Of a stretch of 64,000 nt of DNA, positions 47,227 to 56,959 are shown one piece after another. Each line of letters starts with the position of its first letter. Positions within the stretch are counted from its first letter, which is position 1. Source of the stretch: Bolinopsis microptera (Eukaryota > Ctenophora > Tentaculata > Lobata > Bolinopsidae). The notes under the pieces are model-generated. The model ran no database searches and was not told the DNA's origin. It worked only from the letters and a program-made list of their open reading frames with translations. The stretch lies in contig NC_087074.1 in assembly GCF_026151205.1 (NCBI RefSeq), positions 4,836,001 to 4,900,000 of the forward strand, written 5' to 3'. Position numbers and translations under genes: made by a program.

Positions 47227-50200
47227 TCAAAAGTTTCTACCTGTGATGTAAGGGCGCTCCCTTTCAGTTGTAGTTTCCTCTTCCATTATGATACCTATTG
47301 CAATCATCAACGCTGTGTCTATGTACGGTTCAACCTGTTAGAAGACTTTACATAAGGGAAAATTTAGATATTCAATCTTTAAGCATCCTTTATCACTCAA
47401 TTGAAATTTTAGTACTATTAGCGTTAATTATCATCTAATTACAATGCCTTACTTCCAAGTAGAAGCTGTCCGTCCCGAAGGTCCAGTGGGTAAGATATTC
47501 CAGATCCTTCTTTATTCTAGCCCACTGCTTATCCTCATGTATATTCATTATCTGACAATGTGTATAATGTATAATGTATATTAAAGTGTTAATTATCTGA
47601 CAATGTGTCTAATGTATATTAAAGTTAAAGTGTTAATTATCTGTTTACACAAGTCTTAGTATTGAACTAAAACAGCAATTTGACAACCACTAAATAGTAC
47701 CAGACCGGCCACTCTTCGATGGGTAATATCATTTTTTACTATAAGAGCTGATGTAATCTCACCTGAAAACCGTCCTCGATAGATTTGCCCATTATCTTGA
47801 GAAGAGGTTTTACTCCGTCCAGCTCAGGTTGCTCAAACTCGCGCGGGTAGGGTGGCAAATGTACGAACCTAAACAGTTCACTATTAACGGGTAGGGTGGC
47901 AATTGTACGAACCTGAACAGTTCACTATTAGCGGGTAGGGTGGCAAATGTACGAACCTAAACAGTTCACTATTAGCAGGTAGGGTGGCAAATGTACGAAC
48001 CTAAACAGTTCACTATTAGCAGGTAGGGTGGCAAATGTACGAACCTAAACAGTTCAATATTAGCGGGTAGGGTGGCAAATGTACGAACCTAAACAGTTCA
48101 ATATTAACGGGTAGGGTGGCAAATGTACGAACCTAAACAGTTCACTATTAGCGGGTAGGGTGGCAAATGTACGAACCTAAACAGTTCACTATTAGAGTAT
48201 TAGCGGGTAGGGTGGCAAATGTACGAACCTAAACAGTTCACTATTAGCGGGTAGGGTGTGGAACCTTTTAGATCAACATCATCACTATTCACTTGTCATT
48301 AGATTTTTAAACAGTTTCGAATCGACCTTACATTTACGGAAGTGTCTGGCTTAACGAATGTGTTATACATTTTGGAGAGTTAATGTCGCAAAGAACTAAA
48401 GAATCGCCAGATTCGCTGGTCATTGCATGTAATGCGGGTCTCTGAGCTGATCATTTCCACCATCCTCCCTTGGCACCTCCCCAGTCCCGTCGAGGAAGGA
48501 GGCTACTAACATTATTAGATACTGTAGATAGAGATGCAGGTGTACAGTTAGAAGATCTCCGTACTGCCATGTGCGATCGAGAAGTTTGGAGGAAGATAGT
48601 AAACGGGATTTCGATCGAGGATCGCCCAAAGTAAAGTAAGTAATAAAGCTTAATTTCAGTGCTAAATTTTGTAGCAGATATCAATATTAGAGGTTGTATT
48701 ATTTTCTTTAGTTTGTGAGTGAATCAAAATTGACGTGTTGTTCTTTCCAAGGCAAGATTGAAAAATCATGCTGGTACAACAACATAAATTCCTTGAACTA
48801 ATTATAGTCATAAAATTGAATTAATTTCATAAAATTGAATGCTATTGATATGAAAGATGCGGTCGTGATTTAAAATTGCTGAAAACCATCAAATTATAAA
48901 AGTTCCCTATTACACAACCTTTATCATGAAGTACCCGAGCTTCTCAAATAATCTGACCGAATGCCTTCAAGCAGTTTTAAATGACTGACTATAGTGCCAT
49001 ATTTAACATTCTTTAACATCATAGCTTTAAAACTGTCTTCAGAAAAGGTGGGGTCCTGTTTGGCAGCCAAACTCTTACTAATAAATACATCACTCAGAGT
49101 CCAGAGTCTGCAAGAATTACTCATTCTTCCTGTATTTGACAGAGGGTGGTAAACAGTGCCCAGGTGCGTCTTAATCACGTGACTCATATCCAGACATTGG
49201 GACACCAGATCAGTTTGTTTCTCCTGCAGTGTCTCTAGATCTGCCTCAAACTGTTTCTCCTCCAGGGTTTCTATCTGAGCTGTGAACTTTTGCTCAAAAT
49301 ACTCGAACACTTTCATATCAACTCGGTTGTGGAATGTCAGTAACTTCAGTGTATTCTCTGATACAACAGGTTTGATAGGCTCAGCAGAATCGTCTAAACT
49401 TCTAGTCATCTTCTTTAAATAAACCACATCATCTATCCTCCAACCCAGGTAATGCTTCAGAAGGAGAAGAGATTTATCAAACTCGTTAGTGATCATTATA
49501 AGATCAAACTCCCTATCTAGATATCTAATAAAGGATACAATTAGGACGTCTGGATTTAGACCCTTATTCTTTTGCAGGAAGTGAGTAAACCCGAGATCAA
49601 ATGACATGGGGTTTATAAAGGAATTACAAGTAAGGGTATCGTTGGGTAGTAGAGCAAGGGACTGCTGTAAAACTTCGTCCACAGAATCACTCTTTATTTG
49701 GAATTTCTTTTTCAGTCTATCTTGATGATTATAGAAGAAATAGTTGGAGAGGAACTGTTGATTAGGGTTCCTGAGGATTGTAAAGTAGAATGTTTGTTCC
49801 TTGGGAAGGAGCTTGTGAATTATCCAGGGTCGGTAGTAGTCCCAAGCTCCTGATCCTCTGTGGTGCTGACACAAGATGTCATAATCCTGGCCTGGTGCCA
49901 ACTTTTGAGGGGGCTTGTCGTTGAAGAACTGGTGCTCGTAGGGGGTCAGCAAGAAATTAAGGTTCCGTCTGATACCAAACTGATAAAGTATCGTCACAAG
50001 AGAAGAGGTCCCACATTTGTGAGTTTTGAGGAACATGAGCTTGTCTCGTTTCTGTATAAAGCTGGTGATATTCTTCAGTTCGAAATAGAACTGAGGCTGG
50101 TCAGTAGTCCGTGATTCAGTAGACATTACCACCTGATCATTTGGCAGATACCCTTTCTGTTGCCCGTACAGGATTATCATCATCACCACTACACTCACAA

Positions 50201-53200
50201 AACACAACAAACAGAATACAGCCAGTTTCCTCATTCTCTCGGCTCAGTTTATAAAGCTTAGCAAACCCGACCTGACTACGTAGCTGTTATAAAAAGTAAA
50301 ACGCTCGAAATAGTTGAGCGTTTTATATCTCAGCAACGCCAATAAGCAAAACGTGTACAACGAGAAACTTGAAAAGGGGAGGAACTTGCGAACCAGAATC
50401 AGGTGGTCTAATAGACCCTAAACCGATTAACACAATGTTATAAACTGGTTAACCAAGTTAGCAAGGTGTTATTAGCTAGCATATCATATAACGTTTTACG
50501 GTGCTGTGTTTTGTAGATTGTACTATTTTGGCTGTAGTGGAATATACCTTCATTGTTTGCTAGGTTAATAGTCATTTTATCAACGAAGGGCGGACTCTCC
50601 TGTAACAGTCAACTCTCTTTTGTTTGTACATTAGTCGGGGACAATGAGACCTCAAACAAATAGCTCGTGTCAATACAGTGAAACAAATGAAGGTGGGGAA
50701 CTGTCCATTGGGAATATTTCTACTCTTTTCTGGTCTGGAGTTATCCGAAAACTGTAGTTTTTGGAAAAGTTTTTACTTCAGATTAATATATGTACATAGA
50801 TTTTTACGTTCAAAGTATGACAAATTATGACACTGAAAAGTATCAATTGTCACCAAGAAAACTTTTAACATGGTATCAGTTTGTTATGACACCTTGTAAG
50901 CTTGTATAGTGAAAACAGTTCCACGACAACTTACACGTGACAACTTACACGTGACAACTAACACGTGACAACTTACACGTGATAACTTACACGTGACGAC
51001 TTACACGTGACAACTTACACGTGACAACTTACACGTGACAACTTACACGTGACAACTTACACGTGACAACTAACACGGGACAGCTAACACGAGACAACTA
51101 ACACGTGACAACTTACACGTGACAACTAACACGTGACAAATAACACGTGACAACTAACACGTGACAACTTACACGTGACAACTTACACGTGACAACTTAC
51201 ACGTGACAACTTACACGTGACAACTTACACGTGACAACTAACACGTGACAACTAACACGTGACAACTAACACGTGACAACTAACACGTGACAACTAACAC
51301 GTGACAACTAACACGTGGCAACTTACACGTGACAACTAACACGTGGCAACTTACAGGTGACAACTAACACGTGACAACTAACACGTGGCAACTTACACGT
51401 GACAACTAACACGTGACAACTAACACGTGGCAACTTACACGTGACAACTTACACGTGACAACTTACACGTGACAACTTACACGTGACAACTTACACGTGA
51501 CAACTTATACGTGACAACTTACACGTGACAACTTACACGTGACAACTTACACGTGGCAACTGTTGCCGAAGATACTTTTCTTAACTGACACGACTGCTCT
51601 TCTTTCCGACAGATTGTGTCCTCCTAACACGTGCCATGAACTCTCTATGAAGTCATACCTGAGATAAGATTAATGGCATCTTTACGCGAGGAAAAAGAAA
51701 ATGAAATACAATCTCGTCAGTAGATCTAGTTCATACTTTCTCTTTAAATTTAATACTGAGTCCGGTACTGTATGAAAAGTGAACTTATCCGGTACCTGAG
51801 CCCCATGGTACTGTATTATAAGTTAATTCATCCGGTACCTGAGCCCCATGGTACTGTATTAAAAGTGAATTTATCCGGTACCTGAGCCCCATGGTAGGTT
51901 TCCCTTCTTGGTCTGTGAGAACTCTCTCCCTCTTCAGATCGTACAACTCAGCCTCCACCCGGAAGTGAAACTTGTTCCTCTTGTCCACTATGTTGAAGGT
52001 GGACTTGACATGCTTTGCGTTGAAAATATCGCGTCTTAATACTATCGTCTGCAATTTATAGGTAGTCTAATAGGTAATTAGGTAATTAGGTAATTAGGTA
52101 ATTAGGTAATTAGGTAATTAGGTAATTAGGTAATTCGGTAATTAGGTAATTAGGTAATTAGGTAATTAGGTAATTAGGTAATTAGCGTGTTACTATGTAG
52201 TTTACTGAGTATTCAGTTTGCTAAAATTTTAACTAAGCTGATGCTGACTTGTCCTCTTTGCTCTTGATTTTCCGTAAGTTGAAGTAAAATCAAAGGTCCT
52301 CGTGATTTTCCGTTGGTAAAATCAAAAGTCCTCTTTGCTCTTGATTCTCCGTAGGTGAAATCAAGAGTCCTCGTGATTTTCCGTTGGTAAAATGAAAAGT
52401 CCTCCTTGCTCTTGATTCTCCGTAGGTAAAATCAAGAGTCCTCGTAATTTTAGTCCATGAAGTGTAGGATAACTTGTATACTGTATAGTGATGCTTTAAC
52501 CTGACGAACAAACTCCCCCCATCCTTAATTTAATCGAAGATAAAATGTTAACCTTTCTTTTCTCGAAGATGTGCTCCTCCCCGATTACTGGTAAAATGTA
52601 CACTGCATCTGGGTCATACTCGCTCGCTTCCTCTTCCGTACTCTCCGCGTACTGCTCCGGCAGTTTGAACTCTTCTTCTTGCACTGAACCCCACCTCTTT
52701 AGCAGTGTACCTGGTACAGACGAGGGGTGGTCAGTTTATAAGTTCACTCCTTGCTTTTATTATTGTCTTGGAGAAAACAAGAAAAATGTAATTTGATTTT
52801 TAGTACAGATTTTATATCACGGCAGACATCAAGGTTTAAGTGTGGGTAGTGAATGGCCACCATGGCAACCAACATGCTCTACCTGTAAGAGGCAGTTTGC
52901 TGATGAGTCCTAAAGCGCGGCTCCTTGTCCCACTACTGTTAGATTTTTCTAGCTCCTCTTCCTCGCCGTTGCTGGAAGAAGAAGGGGTTTCCGTCGGGAT
53001 TGGGGGTTCTTGGGAAACTTCTTTTGATGAATCGCCATCTTTATCTGCCAAAAATTTACTCGATAAGATTTATAGGTAGTACATGTGCCCCATGATAATT
53101 GATAGGGTATACGAGAGACTACAGATACTTGAGATTTTGGATCGGTGTACAGTATTATATACCGGGTTTTCTATACCATGCACCTTTCCCTGAGAAAACC

Positions 53201-53716
53201 GGTATTGAGAGGTTATACTCCATTGTAAAATTAAAAACGAGTAAATGTACGTAGAAAGATACAAAGCTTTATTTAACGAGTACCTGTTGAGGTGCTTTTA
53301 CTAACAATTGTAGTCAGAGCATGTCCCCACACCTGAGGGGAAAGTGGATAAATTACGTAAGATAATTAATCACCCAGAATTTGTAATCTGCGAAAGTGTC
53401 AAAATTATCTCAACATTTTTACATAAACATGTTGAATATGCAAATTGCCCGGACAACTACAGCTGTCATTTACGAATGACGAATGTCGCTGATGTTCAAG
53501 ATATGAGTTTTATTATGTTAAAAGGTTGGCTAATACTTCCAGAAACATAAATAAAATGATTAACTAATCAATCTGAGGTATCAAAGCTCCTACTTTGCTG
53601 AGTTTTCCATCATCTGGCTGGACTGTGACTGTAAAGTCTTTTCTGTTGACATAAAATAATCTCTTGAAAGAAGATCTCTGTTCCTGCCCAGTGTGATCTC
53701 CCTCTTCTATCTTCAT
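47227..53716 (-). CDS. LURP-one-related / tubby-fold protein, 8 exons, 326 aa
   Basis: Exons 53716-53594, 53332-53284, 53044-52883, 52710-52553, 52048-51882, 51658-51551, 47868-47763 and 47334-47227 have canonical sites and phases that match at every junction (981 nt). Residues about 1-150 are low-complexity, rich in Ser and Glu. The rest resembles the LURP-one (LOR) domain, a 12-stranded barrel related to the tubby C-terminus and phospholipid scramblases. Matching features in order are TIVLRRDIFN...FNIVDKRNKFHFRVEAELYDL, then WHVLGGHNLSERRAVVSVKKSIF, and a final hydrophobic helix VEPYIDTALMIAIGIIMEEE. Metazoan LOR functions are poorly known; lipid or phosphate binding is only an inference. 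The first two exons rest on splice signals alone. An extra in-frame exon in the 3.7-kb sixth intron, which hosts the sulfotransferase gene, cannot be excluded. Confidence 0.77.
47845..48260 (-). repeat. 44-bp minisatellite spanning the acceptor of exon 7, about 9.5 copies
   Basis: On the minus strand each unit contains AACTGTTTAG then GTTCGTACATTTGCCACC, i.e. the 3' splice site and the first 24 coding bases of exon 7 of the LURP-one-related gene. Only the copy at 47868 leads directly into the rest of the exon. Confidence 0.93.
48924..50234 (-). CDS. Galactose-3-O-sulfotransferase-like Golgi enzyme (intronless, nested)
   Basis: 436 residues, within the 400-490 range of Gal3ST proteins. A type II signal anchor occupies residues about 5-23 (AVFCLLCFVSVVVMMIILYG). 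The 5'-phosphosulfate loop is LKTHKCGTSSL (69-79), and the 3'-phosphate-binding region is FTILRNPNQQFLSNYFF (151-167). These bind the sulfate donor PAPS; family members transfer sulfate to the 3-OH of terminal galactose on glycolipids or glycoproteins in the Golgi lumen. The Arg and Ser of the 3' motif are present. N-glycosylation sequons (NIT, NDT) occur. The gene has no introns and lies wholly within intron 6 of the LURP-one-related gene, on the same strand, which suggests a retrocopy or an ancestral single-exon gene. Acceptor specificity is not predictable. Confidence 0.93.
   Translation of the reverse strand: MRKLAVFCLLCFVSVVVMMIILYGQQKGYLPNDQVVMSTESRTTDQPQFYFELKNITSFIQKRDKLMFLKTHKCGTSSLVTILYQFGIRRNLNFLLTPYEHQFFNDKPPQKLAPGQDYDILCQHHRGSGAWDYYRPWIIHKLLPKEQTFYFTILRNPNQQFLSNYFFYNHQDRLKKKFQIKSDSVDEVLQQSLALLPNDTLTCNSFINPMSFDLGFTHFLQKNKGLNPDVLIVSFIRYLDREFDLIMITNEFDKSLLLLKHYLGWRIDDVVYLKKMTRSLDDSAEPIKPVVSENTLKLLTFHNRVDMKVFEYFEQKFTAQIETLEEKQFEADLETLQEKQTDLVSQCLDMSHVIKTHLGTVYHPLSNTGRMSNSCRLWTLSDVFISKSLAAKQDPTFSEDSFKAMMLKNVKYGTIVSHLKLLEGIRSDYLRSSGTS
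50298..50324. repeat. Short perfect hairpin upstream of the sulfotransferase gene
   Basis: AAAACGCTC and GAGCGTTTT enclose nine bases, about 65 bp upstream of the start codon. Confidence 0.6.
50923..51560 (-). repeat. 14-bp minisatellite (~45 copies) beginning at the exon 6 donor
   Basis: On the minus strand the unit is CACGTGTAAGTTGT (or GTTAGT variant), so nearly every unit carries a GTAAGT donor consensus. The first unit overlaps the end of exon 6 of the LURP-one-related gene (GCCACGT|GTAAGTTGTC). A unit-like word, CACGTGTTAGGAGGACAC, also occurs inside exon 6 itself. Confidence 0.93.
51787..51900 (-). repeat. 43-bp tandem triplication spanning the exon 5 donor
   Basis: CCATGGGGCTCAG|GTACCGGAT (minus strand) is present three times, at about 51882, 51839 and 51796. 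The first is joined to the rest of exon 5. Reading through adds about 33 residues before a stop. Confidence 0.9.
52062..52188. repeat. 8-bp tandem repeat TAGGTAAT
   Basis: About 15 nearly perfect copies end roughly 15 bp upstream (minus strand) of the exon 5 acceptor of the LURP-one-related gene. Confidence 0.92.
52285..52450. repeat. Imperfect ~36/69-bp tandem repeat in intron 4 of the LURP-one-related gene
   Basis: Alternating words TCCTCGTGATTTTCCGTTGG and GCTCTTGATTCTCCGTAGG repeat about 2.5 times as a 69-bp unit. Confidence 0.85.
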
Positions 53717-54241
53717 CACCGTGTTTCACCGACCAGTCACCTTTCCTTCGATGCCTGTTTTTAATATGCGAATAAAGACGACTGAATATCTTATTTATGC
53801 GTTCATTTTCGTTGGGTGAATTAAATTTATTATGGGTTATTTAGGAGCTCCCAAATAGCTGCTATAGGTATCAAAAGAAAGAACTTTTCATTTTATTTAT
53901 TTTTAATTAGGTGTTTTAGCGAATATGGTTATACTGCTATGTTAGTTTTACATACGATACTAAAAATAATGTTAGATACAGTAGTTATCTCAATCAGCTT
54001 TACATAAGTTACGAAAATGGTTATCAAGTTATCAAGTTATCAAGTTATCATGTACACTAGTCAATAGTCATCAAAGTTCACAATATCACAAAAATACAGA
54101 CAGCTCTATAGAATGTAAATAAAAACATCCTGCCGGAAAAAGTCTCCTTTACTGTCTACACTGCTACAGATCTCAATGTTTAATTTAATAGTTTCATATA
54201 CGTCATCAGTTACGTCATCAGTAATCAAATAACGTTATTAG

Positions 54242-54421
54242 TCAAAGAAGTCCAAAAAGGTCCATATAAACAGCCCAAAAAATAATTCCAGTAACAAAGA
54301 TCATATGTTTGTCCCAGTTGCTTCCACCTCTCTTCATCCAATCCTTACTGTAACCTCTCTTGAGATGTACTGTTTCTAGATCCTCAGCATAGCTGCCGAG
54401 TGGCGGTGTAGGAACTTTCAT
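54242..54421 (-). CDS. Small single-pass membrane protein, 59 aa, unrecognised
   Basis: ATG at 54421 is preceded in frame by TGA a few codons upstream. The protein starts MKVPTPPLGSYAEDLE, has a basic central part (KRGYSKDWMKRGG) and ends with a hydrophobic segment MIFVTGIIFWAVYMDLFGLL at the extreme C-terminus. The layout (short soluble head, C-terminal membrane helix) is like small mitochondrial or ER tail-anchored subunits, but I do not recognise the family. It lies upstream of, and on the same strand as, the LURP-one-related gene. Codon use looks protein-like. An additional 5' exon is possible. Confidence 0.5.
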   Translation of the reverse strand: MKVPTPPLGSYAEDLETVHLKRGYSKDWMKRGGSNWDKHMIFVTGIIFWAVYMDLFGLL

Positions 54422-55150
54422 TGCAAATCAGTCACTCTGTACATTCATCTGGCTGGAGAAAATGTGTGAGAAGCAATAAAATATTTTGAACTCAAATCTG
54501 TCTGTTCCAAGTATGCAAACTGAGCTTCAATTGGAAAATTCTAGCACTGGTGGGAATAGAGTACGTGTGAGATGACAGGTTCCGTCAACAAACATTCCAG
54601 CAGATCCCCGCAAACCATATAGACAACCGTGCTGGCGAGCGAACACCTGAACTACTGATCCTGAACTGTATCTAAGATAACCGTGCAAACATCTGACCTT
54701 ATTCTAAACAACTGGTCCTCATTTCAGTGAGTACTGACTGCTGAGTTTGGGCAAGAAACAACATGCCCGATCTCAGCCCTGTCTAATTGGTCTAATTACA
54801 AGTTGTTAACAGGTCATCATAATAAGGTCAATGCTTGAAACCTAATTAGAATTAGGGTTTGGGTTAATCTTGTCATGGCATGCCTGTTATACTGTCCGCC
54901 ACTCTCTTCGTATTATATACATCGAGGGATGTGCAAAGTGCAAATTTACCAGTCAATGGGTATTATTTCCGAGTCTCATGGAAAAAACTGGCAATTTAAA
55001 TAGGACAGAGATCACATTTAAATAATTAATCCCTGTTAGTGTTTCTCTACCCGACATTTGGGCGTGCAGATCTTAACACAAACTTCCCAAGAACCAAGAA
55101 CCTTGATATAAAATAAAACATATTTTTATGGAGAGGTACTATCATGATTC
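54422..55150. other. No recognisable gene
   Basis: Nothing supportable was seen before the 59-bp minisatellite. Confidence 0.4.
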
Positions 55151-55157
55151 GTGGTAG

Positions 55158-55700
55158 TAGTAGGAGTAAGGGCAAACATTCTGCCTCCAACATTACTGCA
55201 TTGTGTGTGAGCACAGATGTAGGGGTCAGGGCAAACATTCTGCCTCAAACATTACTTCATTGTGTGTGAGCACAGATGTAGGAGTCAGGGAAAACATTCT
55301 GCCTCCAACAATACTGCATTGTGTGTGAGCACAGATGTAGGGGTCATGGCAAATATTCTGCCTCAAACATTACTGCATTGTGTGTGAGCACAGATGTAGG
55401 AGTCAGGGCAAACATTCTGCCTCCAACATTACTGCATTGTGTGTGAGCACAGATATAGGAGTCAGGGCAAACATTCTGCCTCCAACATTACTGCATTGTG
55501 TGTGAGCACAGATGTATAGGGGTCATGGCAAATATTCTGCCTCAAACATTACTGCATTGTGTGTGAGCACAGATGTAGGAGTCAGGGCAAACATTCTGCC
55601 TCCAACATTACTGCATTGTGTGTGAGCACAGATGTAGGGGTCAGGGCAAACATTCTGCCTCCAAAATTATTGCATTGTGTACGTGAGCACAGATGTACGT
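55158..55700 (+). repeat. ~59-bp minisatellite, about 9 copies
   Basis: Unit landmarks are GTAGGAGTCAGGGCAAACAT, TCTGCCTCCAACATTACTGC and ATTGTGTGTGAGCACAGAT. Two alternating variants (GGGGTCATGGCAAATATT versus GGAGTCAGGGCAAACATT) recur, suggesting amplification of higher-order blocks. Confidence 0.93.
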
Positions 55701-55731
55701 GATTCTGCTGTGAACTGCTGCAGTGCCAGGC

Positions 55732-55780
55732 TTACCTGGGTACCCCATGCTATGACAGGCTGAGCGCCGCCCAGTACCTA
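55732..55780 (-). mobile_element. TTAC...GTAA MITE, internally deleted copy
   Basis: It begins TTACCTGGGTACCCC and retains GACAGGCTGAGCGCCGCCCAGTA. Flanks GTGCCAGGC (55723-55731) and ATGCCAGGC (55781-55789) are an 8/9 target duplication. Confidence 0.8.
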
Positions 55781-56245
55781 ATGCCAGGCTATCTCCCAAG
55801 CTTCATGTTTGTTGTGCTGGATGGTCAGTGCTACTGATTTTTACAGCAGGTTTTTTGAGGAGGCAGGTAAGGGTTACACGATGTTTTCAATGTATCATAG
55901 GAATGGCATTTTGAAATGCTGATGCTAAAACTGTCCTTTGGATGTGTCCAAAGACGTAGAGGTGCACAATATATAGAGGCCAATTAAAGTTCCTCTAGGA
56001 GTTAACTTCAAGTTGATGACATCCAGCAGTTTAAATATACGCGCTTTGAGACCGACATATTCATACCAGATTATGCTTAATAACGCAACTTATCAATGAG
56101 AAAACAGCAGATAGAATACTGATTAGCTCGATATCAGGACTACACAGTACAGTATAGATACGGGGTTATAAGGTTTCCTTCTTTTAAATGCAAACAATAA
56201 AAGCTGTGAAACAAAGGTACACATTATTATATGTTCTACACTCTA

Positions 56246-56471
56246 CAGTGGAACCCTATTTACCGCGCCCACATTTACCGCGCCCACATTTACCGCGCCC
56301 ACATTTACCGCGCCCACATTTACCGCAAACCCCGATTTAGTTGTACCGCAGCCATTTCCTTCCCCCAAACTTGCATATTGTAAACAAACAAAAATCTGTT
56401 TTATCGCGGACCCTGATTTACCGCAAATTTTTCCTTTTCCCCAAACTCCGCGGAAAATCGGGGTTTTACTG
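56246..56471. mobile_element. pogo/Tigger-like MITE (226 bp)
   Basis: Termini CAGTGGAACCCTATTTACCG and CGGGGTTTTACTG are imperfect inverted repeats of about 23 bp, flanked by TA on both sides (56244-56245; 56472-56473). The left TIR end has been amplified as about four copies of ACCGCGCCCACATTT (56272-56330). Confidence 0.83.
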
Positions 56472-56699
56472 TACTATAAACCTCGTTAGCAGCTAGAACA
56501 GCTCGTTCTTGCAGTAGTGGCTGGTCTGTGTTTTGATCAGAACCCTAGTTATAACATTTGTAGTTAATTTCCCTTTTTAGTAGTTACTTTCTATAACAAT
56601 CTACTATTACTAATTTATAAGCAGGTGTCTGGAGTAGATGACAATGATACGAATTCAAATGAACGCAGAATGATGATGTCCCCAATGGTCCCTTCTGCG

Positions 56700-56820
56700 A
56701 TTGCAGGGGGGGGGGGGGGGCACTTTCCTTTTCATACTCTAAGCGAGACTATCAGGTTACCAGGTTATCAGGTTACCAGGTTACAAAGTTACCAAGTTAT
56801 CAGGTTAAAGACTCCGAGAT
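56700..56820 (+). repeat. G homopolymer and CAGGTTA/CAGGTTACC short tandem repeat
   Basis: A run of about 14 G near 56706 is followed about 35 bp later by degenerate AGGTTAYCAGGTTACC units (56750-56806). Confidence 0.8.
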
Positions 56821-56959
56821 TGTTTTTGATGATATTGTTACTTATTGTGTTATTAAGGTTTGATAAGACTACAATACAAAGTAACATTATTATATTGAAA
56901 CCTCAGCTTCGAACGAGCGTTTTAATAGCATAAAATTTGGTATTCTACGAAATGAAAGT

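Noticed and set aside
47444..47490. Plus-strand ATG plus 15 codons ending at GTGG|GTAAGA inside intron 7 of the LURP-one-related gene
   Set aside because: Looks like a first coding exon but no second exon could be found.
47845..48260. CRISPR-like array
   Set aside because: Units are contiguous without spacers and the DNA is animal nuclear; it is a minisatellite over a splice site.
48420..48684. Minus-strand ORFs of 69-77 aa in the large intron
   Set aside because: Two frames overlap with no domain; neither extends the LURP-one-related domain in the needed phase.
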